Below, in pieces: positions 40,464 to 50,105 of a stretch of DNA of 64,000 nucleotides; the stretch's first letter is position 1; each line of letters starts with the position of its first letter. A model generated the notes under the pieces. That model had not been told where the DNA came from. It ran no database searches and saw only the letters and a program-made list of their open reading frames with translations. The stretch spans positions 66,803 through 130,802 of the forward strand of contig NZ_AOIN01000100.1 of the NCBI RefSeq assembly GCF_000337135.1. Reading direction: 5' to 3'. The position numbers were made by a program, and so were the translations under genes. Origin of the DNA: Natrialba chahannaoensis JCM 10990. GTDB taxonomy: Archaea; Halobacteriota; Halobacteria; Halobacteriales; Natrialbaceae.

Positions 40464-41746
40464 ATTGGGTCACCAGCCACTGTACCGACACCACCTAACT
40501 TCGAGAGCGCGGAGAACCCACGCTTTCGCAGCCGATCGCTGTCGGTTCGTTCGACGAAACTCGAGAGCCGTCGCCGTGAGGTATCCGTGCCGATCTTCCC
40601 CAGTACGAACAGCGCCTTGACGCGCAGCTCCTCGTCTTTCAGCCCGTCCTCAACGAGCTCGAGTAGCCGCAGCTCCAGGCCGTCGCTGTCGAGCAACGAG
40701 AGGCTCGTCGCGGCGAACTTCGAAGTCATCTCGTCGTCGTCGCCCATCGTCTCAATGAGCGCATCCTGTGCGCCCTCCGTCTGGCCGTCGTTGTCGTTCG
40801 CGACGCGTCCGAGAAGCCACGCGGCGTTGCGCCGCTGTGCCGTCTCGGTACTCCGATCCAGAATCTCGATCAGTGGATCGATCACCTCGTCGGTGTCTGC
40901 CGCCTCGAGTTCCCCGACGATTTTCTCGCGCACCTGGTGGCTCGCGTTCGAAGGGGCCTCCGAGAGCAACTGGACGAGCGAGAACATGGCCGTCCGGCGA
41001 ACAATGTCCGTCTCGTCGCTCAGCGCGTTCGCGAGGACTTCAACGGCCTCCGTACTGCCGAGGCGACCGAGTGCGTCAACCGCGATCCGCCGGAGCACCT
41101 CGTCCTCCGCGTCGGCGACATCGATGAGTTCGCGAAGCGCGTTGTCCGTCCCGATATCCGCGAGCGCGTAGGCAATCTCGATTCGGACGGCGTAGGTGTC
41201 GGCGTGAAATCGCTTCGCAAGCGCTGGGACACTCCCTGCGGATTCGATACGCCCCAATGCGCGGGCAACGCGTTTCCGAACTCGCGGATCAGGGTCGTCC
41301 AGTCGGTTGACAAGCGCCTTCACGACGTTGTCCTCGCCGATCCGTCCGAGGCCAGTTGCAGCGGCCATCCGGAGTTCAGCCCGGTCGGCCGACAGGCCGC
41401 GTGCAAGCACCTTCGCCTTCTTCCACTCTGCAAGATTCTCGAAGTCCTGCCCCGAGAGCTCGCCGATGAACGCCTCAAGTGCGTCCTGGCCGTACTGGTC
41501 CAGCGCGTCGATCGCTGCGGCCCGGACCTCGTCGCTTTCGTCGTCCTGTGACGCCGTGATGAGTGCGTCGACGACATCGTCCCGAACAGATCGGGGCTGT
41601 CCCTCAGTGACCGTATCATCCGCACTCGTCTCGAGGCTACCGAGGATCTCGGCAGCACGACGGCGGATGTCCGGGTTCGAGCTGGCTTCGAGGTGCCGAA
41701 TGAGTTGTTCGAAGTTCGCGTTGCGCTCGAGTTCGAATAACGCCAT
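40460..41746 (-). CDS. HEAT-repeat taxis connector protein
   Basis: A 428-aa all-helical protein built from about ten HEAT/PBS-lyase-type repeats of ~30 residues, for example EVRAAAIDALDQYGQDALEA, ELRMAAATGLGRIGEDNVVK, RVRKRVARALGRIESAGSVP and VLRRIAVDALGRLGSTEAVE. In Halobacterium a HEAT protein encoded beside CheF binds CheF, CheY and archaellum components. The ATG at 41746 (MALFELERN) is chosen over an upstream start. It is coupled to cheF by ATGA overlap. It probably forms a curved scaffold. Confidence 0.88.
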   Translation of the reverse strand: MALFELERNANFEQLIRHLEASSNPDIRRRAAEILGSLETSADDTVTEGQPRSVRDDVVDALITASQDDESDEVRAAAIDALDQYGQDALEAFIGELSGQDFENLAEWKKAKVLARGLSADRAELRMAAATGLGRIGEDNVVKALVNRLDDPDPRVRKRVARALGRIESAGSVPALAKRFHADTYAVRIEIAYALADIGTDNALRELIDVADAEDEVLRRIAVDALGRLGSTEAVEVLANALSDETDIVRRTAMFSLVQLLSEAPSNASHQVREKIVGELEAADTDEVIDPLIEILDRSTETAQRRNAAWLLGRVANDNDGQTEGAQDALIETMGDDDEMTSKFAATSLSLLDSDGLELRLLELVEDGLKDEELRVKALFVLGKIGTDTSRRRLSSFVERTDSDRLRKRGFSALSKLGGVGTVAGDPI

Positions 41747-41856
41747 AGCTACGGGATCACCGGTGGGAGCCAGCAACCCGTCGCCACGGTGCGGGTTCTG
41801 GCTGGTCGCTCACGGGGGCGATTCTGGGCTGCTTGTGATGGCTCTGCTCAGTGCAC

Positions 41857-42771
41857 TTACTCGTCGCTTTCAGTGCCATTTGTGGTTTCAGTGTTGGTTG
41901 CGTCATCCGACTCGTCAGTCTCAGTGCTGTCGTTGCTGTCCTCCTCCGCGGTATCCGTTTCTGTTTCGTTGTCTTCCTCCGCAGTGTCCGTTTCCGTGCC
42001 GTCGTCTCCGTCGCCTTCCGAGCCTTCCGAATCGTCCTCAGCACTGCTCTCGTCGTCTTCAGCAGTCTCGTCGGATTCTTCGTCACTCCCCGTCGTCGAC
42101 TCGTCGGACTCGTTCCCCCCATCGCCCGGCCCTTCACCGTCTTCGTACTGCTTCGTTCCAGCAATCGCGTTCCACAGTTCGATATCCGAGGCCTCTCCAT
42201 CAAGGTGCTCTTGGGCCCACTGGGCGCTGACCGCCCAGCCTTCCACCTGCCCATCGAACCGATCCTCAACTTCGGTGTAGAGGTGGTTGACCTCCGCACC
42301 GCGGTCAACCAACCCCTCGCTGAACACGCGGTAGATGAGCGCAATCTCGTCGTCTGATTCGACCGCATCCGACGCAGCAGACTCATAGAACAGAATCCAG
42401 TCGTCGTCCTCCGTATCGTGATAGAGTTCGTTAACCGCAATATCGTTCTCCTCAAGAAGGTGGTAGAACTCACCCGGCGTCGCATCCGGATCGTCACCGG
42501 GGTCTTCGGGATCGACCGGAACTCGTGTCTGCCCTATGTGGCGGATCGAATCGAGACAGCCCGCCGTTAGTCCAACCGCGGCGGTCGTCATCGCACTCAG
42601 CGCAGTGCGCCGAGTCAGACCGTTGCGTCCGGTACTCGAGTGGGGGGTCGAACTCGAGTCGGCGTTGGCAGCGGTCTGTGTTGTCGGTGAGGCAGTCGGT
42701 GATCGGTCTCGCAAAGGGTCCCGGTCACTCTCGTCGTCACAAACAGAGCGCCCCCCAGGATATCGTGGCAT
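41857..42771 (-). CDS. Tat-exported lipoprotein with acidic tail
   Basis: A 304-aa protein. A twin-arginine signal with lipobox (LTRRTALSAMTTAAVGLTAGC, ~47-67) directs folded export and lipid anchoring at the Cys. It is followed by a ~110-residue folded domain (GEFYHLLEENDIAVNELYHD; EIALIYRVFSEGLVDRGAEV; VEGWAVSAQWAQEHLDG). The last ~90 residues are Asp/Glu/Ser/Thr repeats (TETDTAEEDNETETDTAEED). The 46 residues before the signal suggest the true start may be internal, but no better ATG is present. Function unknown; it is divergent from the CARDB-like surface protein. Confidence 0.75.
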   Translation of the reverse strand: MPRYPGGRSVCDDESDRDPLRDRSPTASPTTQTAANADSSSTPHSSTGRNGLTRRTALSAMTTAAVGLTAGCLDSIRHIGQTRVPVDPEDPGDDPDATPGEFYHLLEENDIAVNELYHDTEDDDWILFYESAASDAVESDDEIALIYRVFSEGLVDRGAEVNHLYTEVEDRFDGQVEGWAVSAQWAQEHLDGEASDIELWNAIAGTKQYEDGEGPGDGGNESDESTTGSDEESDETAEDDESSAEDDSEGSEGDGDDGTETDTAEEDNETETDTAEEDSNDSTETDESDDATNTETTNGTESDE

Positions 42772-43063
42772 CGTTACGATGCCGTCACACCAGACCGTGA
42801 AAAATTCGTCGGCCGTTCGGTGTGTATAGGTAACTGTTTCGGCCCCCTCTCGCTCGAATACACCTCGCGGGGCCGGCAATATGATATGAATGGATTTCCT
42901 ACTGCTCGTCAAGAGCGACTCGACTCGAGTTGGTTCGAGGCGACGCGGAAGAAGAAACTATGACAGAGCAGCACAGGGACGCTGGCGAACAGCCGACGAT
43001 GAGTTGTCCCGTCGAACGAGATGGAACCGAACCAGCGACAGCAATGCACGGAGCGAACACAGC

Positions 43064-45784
43064 ATGACGAACGGGGACGTGACTTCGGGCGCTGGATCGG
43101 GTTTGTGCTTCAGTCGGCGTGTCCCTCGATCACTCGGGGTGGTGCTCGTGTTGACAGTCCTGCTCGTCGCTCTCGGTGTTGGTACAGTGGGTGCAATCAA
43201 TGTGGCCAATGGGCCGACAGCAGAGACGAGCGGATCGACGACGACTCTCGATGGCCCCCCACCATCGATACTGTCGACTGTGACACAGCAGTGTACCGAT
43301 TCGTCGGACGACTACTCAAATACGGTAGTCGTTACGTTCGACGATGAGTACGTTATCACGGGTTCGAGTGCGGATGTAGAGTCGCTGCCACCGGATCCCG
43401 TCGTTTCCGCTGGTGGTGACGCGCTGGTCGTCGACCTCGAGAGCGGCACCGTTGTGACAGAGTCGTGTGAACCAGTCATGGTCGGTGACAACGAAGTCCG
43501 CGTCGCGGAGAACGACCCTGATCTCGTCGTCACAGATGGAGTCTACCTCAACGATACACTCGAACTCACCAACGACGGCACGGTTCAGACTGTCAACGGC
43601 GGCTCGACAGTCGAAGCGGGCAACGATGTCGTCGAGTATACCGAACACGATACGGTCGACTTCCAGCCCAATATTACCGAGACGAACAGCCCTGGAGAAG
43701 GGGAGACGCTCTCTATCACTGTCGAAGTCACGAATCCACACTACGGGTCAGATGACCAGGAACTCGAGCTCTTCCTTCGTGATGGCAACGACGAGATCAA
43801 AGAGACACTGACAGACTCGATCTCACTAGATGGTGATGACTCGGGGACGGTCACATTCGAATACGAAACCGAAGAAGGTGACGACATAATCGAGAGTGCT
43901 CGTGTACGTACCGAGGATGGGAGTACTGACACGACCGATATCACCGTCAACGAGGCCAGCGTCGATGTCGAAATCACCGACGACTGGACGCGATTCCCTG
44001 CTGCGGGCGACGAGCTTGAGGTTCCTGTAGAAATTACTCGCCACGGGAACATCCCCGACGGTGAACAGGACTACATTATCGACTTCTTGATCGACGATTC
44101 GCACGTGACTACGAGACCAGTCGCACTCAGCCCCGGCGAGCAGACCGTCGAGACGTTCACGTATCAGACCGATGAGAACGACTCACCATCCGTCGACGCA
44201 ACGGTTAAGAGCGGCTATAATTCACACACCGCATCTGTCGATGTCATCGGCCAGGCAACACACGAGGAGAACGTTCAGGCTACGTTTGTCGACCAGAACA
44301 ACCCCGATGAAGGCGAGACACTTGAGCTCATTGCCGAGATCGAATACGATCGCTCGGACCGCATCCCGGACGAACCACAGGAATATCCGATTCAGTTCTA
44401 CGTCGACGGTGACCACATCGAGAATCGGACGGTCGAACTAGACGGTGCCGAGACACTCACCGAGACGTTCTCGTACGAGACGAAACAGGGAGATGCACCG
44501 CGTGTCGACGCCGAACTGATTACACCTGGTTCCGGAGACACCGACGAGCCCCGAATCACCGGAAGCGGTTTCGAGGTAACGATCGAGGAGGTCAATGACC
44601 CGGTCAACGCGAGCGAAAAACTCGTCACAACCGTCGTCATCGAGAATACTGGCGAAATCGCCGGCCAGCAGGAGGTCCGACTGCGGACCGATAGCGGAAT
44701 CTCCGATTCGGATCGGACGTTGAGACACATTCGTGACCGGGAGAACGTCTCGCTCGATGTTGGTGAACGGACAACTGAACAGTTCTTCTACCGTCCCAGT
44801 GAGACCGACGTTCCGATGATCGAGGTTGCAATCCTCAGCAACAACGACGAGGCGCTTGCGAACGCCACGGTTCGATCCAAAAGCACCCATTACGAGCCAC
44901 AGAATCTGACCGGCGACTACACCAACGACACCGATCGCGAACTCACGCTCACTGCAGAGATTAACAACACCGGTACTGAACCCGGCGACCAGTACGTCGA
45001 GTTCATGCTCGATGACGAACTCGTCTACGTCGACCGGGTGACGCTCGGCCCATGGGAATCGACGACCGTTTCGACGACGATCGACGCCCCAGAAGAGATC
45101 GGTGCATACGACTTTGCCGTTGAAACGGACAACGCAACCACCGCTTCGACAGTCGGTGTCGGTGTCGAGATTATCGACGACGAACCGGTCGATGAGTCCG
45201 GTGGTTCGGACGACCCAGACGAGCCATCGTCCAACCAGTCCGACTCAGGTTCGACTAACGAATCCGACTCGACGACTGAGACACCGGAAGAGGAGGCCGG
45301 ACTGCCGTGGTTCCTCATCCTCCTTGGACTGCTCGGTGTCCTCGTCTCATCGCTCACTCTACTCGTCTACCGCAACGATCCAGAGAACTTCCCACCGGAA
45401 CCGGCCGCGGTTCCCGATGCACTCGAGGAAGAGTTCACTAAAATCGGGAATCAGATTCGTGCGACGAACCTCTCGATGCTCGTCGCGACCGTGAAGGGAC
45501 TCGTCGGGCTTGGGGCAGGGACGCTAGTCGTCCAGAACAAACTGCCACGGGCCGCGACGGTTCGTGTGCGCTGTCAGGCGGGCGAGGAGACGGTTTTCCT
45601 GCAGGATCTCGAGTTACAGCCGGAGGAACGACGGACGCTTGCATCCCTGCCGGACGTAGAACAGTTCCGTGTTGGTGCCGGTGTTGACGATATTACCTCG
45701 CACGAAGAAGTGTTCGAGGGTGACAACGGCGACGTGGGTGTTGTTCTCCGTGCTGAAGGGCTCGTTATTTCAAACGTGTCCTGA
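43064..45784 (+). CDS. Large CARDB/Ig-like surface protein with C-terminal membrane anchor
   Basis: A 906-aa envelope protein. An N-terminal hydrophobic signal/anchor (LGVVLVLTVLLVALGVGTVGA, ~24-44) is followed by an N-terminal domain and about five ~95-residue CARDB/Ig-like beta repeats. Repeated starts are GEGETLSITVEV, AGDELEVPVEI, DEGETLELIAEI, ASEKLVTTVVIENTG and RELTLTAEINNTGTEPG. A Ser/Thr/Asp stalk, a membrane helix (GLPWFLILLGLLGVLVSSLTLLVY, ~735-760) and a ~145-residue cytoplasmic domain follow. ATG at 43064 is chosen from the signal peptide position. Its location next to the motility island hints at an adhesion or S-layer contact role, unproven. Confidence 0.78.
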   Translation: MTNGDVTSGAGSGLCFSRRVPRSLGVVLVLTVLLVALGVGTVGAINVANGPTAETSGSTTTLDGPPPSILSTVTQQCTDSSDDYSNTVVVTFDDEYVITGSSADVESLPPDPVVSAGGDALVVDLESGTVVTESCEPVMVGDNEVRVAENDPDLVVTDGVYLNDTLELTNDGTVQTVNGGSTVEAGNDVVEYTEHDTVDFQPNITETNSPGEGETLSITVEVTNPHYGSDDQELELFLRDGNDEIKETLTDSISLDGDDSGTVTFEYETEEGDDIIESARVRTEDGSTDTTDITVNEASVDVEITDDWTRFPAAGDELEVPVEITRHGNIPDGEQDYIIDFLIDDSHVTTRPVALSPGEQTVETFTYQTDENDSPSVDATVKSGYNSHTASVDVIGQATHEENVQATFVDQNNPDEGETLELIAEIEYDRSDRIPDEPQEYPIQFYVDGDHIENRTVELDGAETLTETFSYETKQGDAPRVDAELITPGSGDTDEPRITGSGFEVTIEEVNDPVNASEKLVTTVVIENTGEIAGQQEVRLRTDSGISDSDRTLRHIRDRENVSLDVGERTTEQFFYRPSETDVPMIEVAILSNNDEALANATVRSKSTHYEPQNLTGDYTNDTDRELTLTAEINNTGTEPGDQYVEFMLDDELVYVDRVTLGPWESTTVSTTIDAPEEIGAYDFAVETDNATTASTVGVGVEIIDDEPVDESGGSDDPDEPSSNQSDSGSTNESDSTTETPEEEAGLPWFLILLGLLGVLVSSLTLLVYRNDPENFPPEPAAVPDALEEEFTKIGNQIRATNLSMLVATVKGLVGLGAGTLVVQNKLPRAATVRVRCQAGEETVFLQDLELQPEERRTLASLPDVEQFRVGAGVDDITSHEEVFEGDNGDVGVVLRAEGLVISNVS

Positions 45785-46584
45785 GACGACAGCCTCGCCG
45801 AACTATCTGAATTCAGTTATACATCGCACAAATATATTAGTATCTCTATTAGTTTCGCTGAAAGCACTGTTGAACCCTTGAAACACAGTTAACAGGCAAG
45901 AAATTAGCTACATTCGGGATTTCTTCGCACTCTACACCAACTACATAATATTTAAGAATACACGCTCTATTATCCTCGATTCGAGGATATATTGCAATAT
46001 CCGGCGGGATCATTATTGTGTGATAGAATGTTCTACTTGGAAGAACTCTCTCATACCTACTACTTACCTGATATTCTTATCACACCTGTCCGTCGCATGT
46101 GTGGTGGAAGTCGCTAGGAACTGGGCACTGTGCACTGTGGCGTACTCGAGTACCACCGAGATGAAGCAAAGCAGTGAGTGGTTTCCTGTGAGAACAGAGA
46201 CGCAACAAGGACCGCGTTGCACGCGGTCATCGATGGTGTCGAATATATCGGATTCTTAGTTGCACGGATCAGCAGAGTGTGGCAGACATCACTTGTAGCG
46301 AAGTTCGAAGACGAGTGTAGAGTACGTTGCATCGAGAGCATGAGTGGATAGCTGTAGCTGTAGCTGTGGCTGTGGCTGTGAACGGATAGCTGTGAGTTCC
46401 CGAAGACAGGTTCACTCGTTATGTTCGCAAATTTGTCCCGGCGAGAATATGGGTGACTCGGGTTTGAAATTTGAACCACCTGGAAACGGCCTTACTCGCT
46501 GCGCTCGTGAGCGTGCGTCTTCCGTCATTCAAATCCTCGCGGCAGCACGCACCTGCGGCTCACGAGTTTGTTCGTCGCAAGAAG
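45785..46584. other. AT-rich intergenic region, no gene supported
   Basis: 800 bases between the surface protein and tRNA-Ile. 45800-46030 is strongly AT-rich for this genome. 46351-46380 is a hexamer microsatellite (GCTGTA/GCTGTG units). Short frames exist on both strands but their residues look like out-of-frame or antisense sequence. Old insertion debris is possible, not shown. Confidence 0.5.
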
Positions 46585-46658
46585 TGGGCCAACTCGGATT
46601 TGAACCGAGAGCCTCCACCTTATCAGAGTGGCGCTCAACCTGATTGAGCTATTGGCCC
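46585..46658 (-). tRNA. tRNA-Ile (GAT)
   Basis: 74 bases fold as a complete cloverleaf: acceptor GGGCCAA/TTGGCCC, D arm with GCTCAATCAGGTTGAGC, anticodon loop CTGATAA with GAT, T arm CTCGGTTCAAATCCGAG. No intron is seen. A TATA-like TTTAAGC lies ~33 bp upstream (46691-46697). Confidence 0.95.
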
Positions 46659-46726
46659 GCGTCTGCACTCGTTAGTTGCTCGGTGGTATGTTTAAGCGTT
46701 TCTTTCTCTTCGTCCTGTGAGACGCG

Positions 46727-47404
46727 CTACCGCGCGTGCTGACTGTCTTCGTCATTGTCATCCGCGTTCTCTGTCTCCTCGTCTGTCCCGAGATCGATCG
46801 TGGTGTCGTCGGTGGCGCTATCTCGGCTGGACCTTGCTTCCGATCCGGAGCTGGAACCAGTATCGACCGAGTAGTCGTCAGTGCCGAGGTCGTACGTACC
46901 ACCTGCGGTGCCGGTTCCGACACCAGTTCCGGTGGTCCCCTGCGTTGTGCCAGCGCCGCTTGCGTCTGGGTGATCACCATCGGGGAAGCCGAATGTCCAG
47001 ACTGCACCGCTTGCGAGACCGCCGGTTTTCTTGTCGGCATAGGGAACGATTATGTACCGCTTGAGACCAGTTCTGATCGGGATCCGGGTGAGCGGAATCG
47101 CGATCAGGAAACCGATAAGGTCCGTGACGAGGCCGGGCGTGAGCAAGAACGCACCGGCAGCGATCAAGAGTGCCCCATCGAGGAGCTGATTCGTCGGGGG
47201 ATCACCCCGGGCAAGCGAGCGCTGCATCTTTCGAAGCGTTCTGCGGCCCTCTGCGCGGACGAGGAGCATACCGATGAGGCCTGTGAGAACGACGAGAAGC
47301 ACCATACCGACCCAGGAGATTGCGGCGACCTCCCAGACAACGATCCCGAGCAACATCGCGTCAAGAAACGGGATGAGCAACAGCGCGAAGATCCACCGGA
47401 GCAT
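46727..47404 (-). CDS. fxsA: FxsA family membrane protein
   Basis: A 225-aa protein. Residues 1-125 are the FxsA membrane domain with about four helices (MLRWIFALLLIPFLDAMLLG; VVLTGLIGMLLVRAEGRRTL; DGALLIAAGAFLLTPGLVTDLIGFLIAIPL). It ends in a long acidic, Gly/Thr-rich cytoplasmic tail (~140-225). FxsA homologues are inner-membrane proteins first linked to phage exclusion in bacteria; the cellular role is unclear. It converges with tRNA-Ile on the same strand and stands alone. Confidence 0.88.
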   Translation of the reverse strand: MLRWIFALLLIPFLDAMLLGIVVWEVAAISWVGMVLLVVLTGLIGMLLVRAEGRRTLRKMQRSLARGDPPTNQLLDGALLIAAGAFLLTPGLVTDLIGFLIAIPLTRIPIRTGLKRYIIVPYADKKTGGLASGAVWTFGFPDGDHPDASGAGTTQGTTGTGVGTGTAGGTYDLGTDDYSVDTGSSSGSEARSSRDSATDDTTIDLGTDEETENADDNDEDSQHAR

Positions 47405-47527
47405 ACCGCAATATAGCCAACGAAGGGTGAAAACCCTTTACTCTCACTACACTGCGGAAGTCCTCCAGTTCGCCCCCACGGGAGGGGCGAACGAAGGGCT
47501 TACGCCGCTCACCCGCCCACTTCGGGT

Positions 47528-49210
47528 ATGGGTATCGGTATGGGCAGTGACGGCGACGACGGAACGCGCGTCGAGTGGCGCGAGTGGGGCCAGGAGGCCT
47601 TCGACGAGGCTGCAGCGGCAGAGATCCCTATCTTGCTCTCGCTCACTGCGACGTGGTGTGACCACTGCCACGAAATGGACGAAGAGACCTACGCAGAGCC
47701 GCGGATCGCGGCGAACGTCAACGACAGCTTCGTACCCGTTCGTGTCGACGTCGACCGTCGCCCGCGCGTGCGTGATCGGTACAACATGGGCGGCTTTCCC
47801 TCGACTGTCTTTCTGGCCCCCGACGGCTCGGTGCTGACTGGCGCGGGCTACCTCGGCCACGACGGCATGCGACAGGTCCTCGACAGCGTCCGCACCATGT
47901 GGGACACCAAGGGCAGTGGTGCCGGTCGCATCCCGCGACCGCTCCGCGAAGACAACCCGCCCGCCGGAAACCTCACGCCGGATGTCGAGTCTGCCATGCT
48001 CGGCCAGCTCACCGAGGCGTACGACGAGACCGCCGGCGGCTGGGGCCAGCAACCGAAGTTCCCGCTGCCCGACGCACTCGAGTTCGCCCTGAAGCGCGAC
48101 CGGGAGATGGCGCTGCGCTCGTTCGACGCGGTGAGCGCAAACTTGCTCGATGAGTACGATGGGGGCTTCTATCGGTTCGCGACGGATCCCGACTGGTCGG
48201 GCCTCCAGCACGAGAAGCTGTTGGACTCGAACGGCGCGCTCGTACGCGCGTTCGCGAACGCGTATCTCCTCACTGGGAGAGACGAGTACCGCGAGCCGGC
48301 CGCGCGGACGATCGAGTTCCTGACGACGACGCTCTGGAACGACGCCGTCGACGCCTTCGCGAACAGCCAGGCACCGGGCGAGAGCGACGCCCATAGTCTG
48401 GATGCGACGGATCGCGAGGTGGCCGCCGAGCCGCCGGTCGACGACACTGTCCTTGCAGGACCGAACGCGCTCGCGATCGAGGGGCTGGCCACCTACGCGG
48501 CCTACACTGACGACGAGCGCGCCCGACGGTACGCAACGCGTGCACTCGAGACGCTCCAGACAGACCTGATCGTCGAGGGTGTTGTCACGCACGCCCATCC
48601 CGAGACCGTCTCCGACGGCGCAACCGCGCCGTTGCTCGCCACGCAGGCCCGGACGCTCTCGGCGCTGACGACGGCTACGAGTGTGCTCGACCCGGGCGTC
48701 AGCTCAACCGCGGCTGCCGTCGCCGACGCAACGATCGATCAGTTGCGCGATGGCGACTCGTTCGTCGACGGGCCGGAGACGGGCGTAGGACTCCTCGATC
48801 ACCCGCTTCGCCCGCTCGATTCGAACGTCGCACTCGCCGATGCACTGCTGGATCTTACGGCACTCATCGGCGACGAGACGTACCGCACCGTCGCTCGGGA
48901 GCTACTCGAGTCCTTCGCCGGCGCGAGCGATCGGTTCGGTGTCCAAGTTGCGCAGTACGCGACGGCAACATCGCGGCTACTCGAGGGACCACTCGTTATC
49001 GCGGTGGCCGACGAGCCGGGTGCTGACTTGCACCGGGCCGCGTTGCGAATGGCCGACCACGAGAAGGTCGTGGTTCCCGACGCAGATATGGTCGAGACTA
49101 CACCCGCAGTCGAATCTGGAACCGCGCGCGTGATCCTCGGCGACCGCAGCTCGGGCGTCGCTGAAACTCCAACGGAGTTGAGCGAGGCAGTCCAGTCCGT
49201 TCTCGACTAG
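47528..49210 (+). CDS. DUF255 thioredoxin-domain protein (YyaL/SPATA20-like)
   Basis: A 560-aa cytoplasmic protein. The N-terminal DUF255 thioredoxin-like domain (~10-130) contains TATWCDHCHEMDEETY with a CxxC pair and NMGGFPSTVFLAPDG. The rest is an all-helical (alpha/alpha barrel-type) region with NGALVRAFANAYLLTGRDEY, TVLAGPNALAIEGLATYAAY and a final small domain. Family members of bacteria are ~650-700 aa, so this is a somewhat shortened haloarchaeal form. ATG at 47528 or 47540 are both possible. A redox or sugar-modifying role is not established for the family. Confidence 0.82.
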   Translation: MGIGMGSDGDDGTRVEWREWGQEAFDEAAAAEIPILLSLTATWCDHCHEMDEETYAEPRIAANVNDSFVPVRVDVDRRPRVRDRYNMGGFPSTVFLAPDGSVLTGAGYLGHDGMRQVLDSVRTMWDTKGSGAGRIPRPLREDNPPAGNLTPDVESAMLGQLTEAYDETAGGWGQQPKFPLPDALEFALKRDREMALRSFDAVSANLLDEYDGGFYRFATDPDWSGLQHEKLLDSNGALVRAFANAYLLTGRDEYREPAARTIEFLTTTLWNDAVDAFANSQAPGESDAHSLDATDREVAAEPPVDDTVLAGPNALAIEGLATYAAYTDDERARRYATRALETLQTDLIVEGVVTHAHPETVSDGATAPLLATQARTLSALTTATSVLDPGVSSTAAAVADATIDQLRDGDSFVDGPETGVGLLDHPLRPLDSNVALADALLDLTALIGDETYRTVARELLESFAGASDRFGVQVAQYATATSRLLEGPLVIAVADEPGADLHRAALRMADHEKVVVPDADMVETTPAVESGTARVILGDRSSGVAETPTELSEAVQSVLD

Positions 49211-49290
49211 TCGAGGGCTGAAACGGGACGGCTCGATACGATCGCAAACCACCACAGTGTTTATGTTTCTTCGGTCGGATTGGTGAGTAC

Positions 49291-50094
49291 ATGGCCAGCC
49301 TCAGGGACCTCGGGCTCTCGGAGTACGAGGCGCGAGCGTATCGAGCGCTGTTGAACACCGGTCCGACAACGGCCAAAGAGTTGTCACGAGCCAGTGACGT
49401 TCCCATGGGTCGTATCTATGATGTGTTGAACAGCATCGAGCAGTACAATCTCGTCCGAACACAGACTGCGAGTCGGCCGAAAAAGTACGTCGCCGTCGAG
49501 CCCTCGACTGCACTCGACCGCCTGCTCGAGGACAAGAAACGCGAACTCGACGAGAAAGCGGATCAGTACGAATCCATCGTCGACGACCTCTCTGACGAAC
49601 TCGACGCGGCCGACCCCGTCGAAGAACAGTTCTGGACCGCCGCAGTCGGCCCGGAGGAGACGATCGACCTCCTTCTGGAACGGCTCGCCGCCGCCGACCA
49701 GTCGATCGTCATGGTCGCCGCAGACCCCGTGCCCCAGCGAGACATGCAGACTGTCGGCGACGACGTGCTGGCGACACTCGAGGACGCCCTCGATCGTGGC
49801 GTCGCGGTCGACGTGTTGATGACGCGTCGACTCGTCAACTCGCTCTCTGAAAACGTCGGCGAACGGTATCGCTCGACGCTGCAGGCGCGTGACGATTTCG
49901 ACGTGCGGACGAGCGAAGAAGTGACTGGGTCGTTCAACCTCATCGACGACGCTGAGGTCTGTATTCAGGTTCCAAACCCGCTCTCGTCGGGTGACGCGTT
50001 CGGCATGATCGACCTCAAAGATCCCGAGTTCGCGGCGAACGTCCACGACGAGTTCGCGCCGCGATGGGAGGATGCAGAGCCGCTGACGTTCTAA
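49291..50094 (+). CDS. TrmB family transcriptional regulator
   Basis: A 267-aa regulator. An N-terminal winged helix (LSEYEARAYRALLNTGPTTA; ELSRASDVPMGRIYDVLNSI) is followed by a coiled-coil helix (DKKRELDEKADQYESIVDDL). The C-terminal domain (~115-265) is PLD-like, of the TrmB ligand-binding type (GPEETIDLLLERLAAADQSI; DVLMTRRLVNS). TrmB proteins act as metabolic or sugar-responsive repressors/activators in archaea. It lacks nearby transport genes, so the regulon is unknown. The ATG at 49291 lies ~30 bp after TTTATGTTT (49260). Confidence 0.88.
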   Translation: MASLRDLGLSEYEARAYRALLNTGPTTAKELSRASDVPMGRIYDVLNSIEQYNLVRTQTASRPKKYVAVEPSTALDRLLEDKKRELDEKADQYESIVDDLSDELDAADPVEEQFWTAAVGPEETIDLLLERLAAADQSIVMVAADPVPQRDMQTVGDDVLATLEDALDRGVAVDVLMTRRLVNSLSENVGERYRSTLQARDDFDVRTSEEVTGSFNLIDDAEVCIQVPNPLSSGDAFGMIDLKDPEFAANVHDEFAPRWEDAEPLTF

Positions 50095-50105
50095 TTGATT
50101 GTCGC

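Noticed and set aside
46114..46479. Minus-strand frame of 121 codons with HSHSYSYSY run
   Set aside because: It is created by the GCTGTG microsatellite and has Ser/His-rich, non-acidic composition; no domain.
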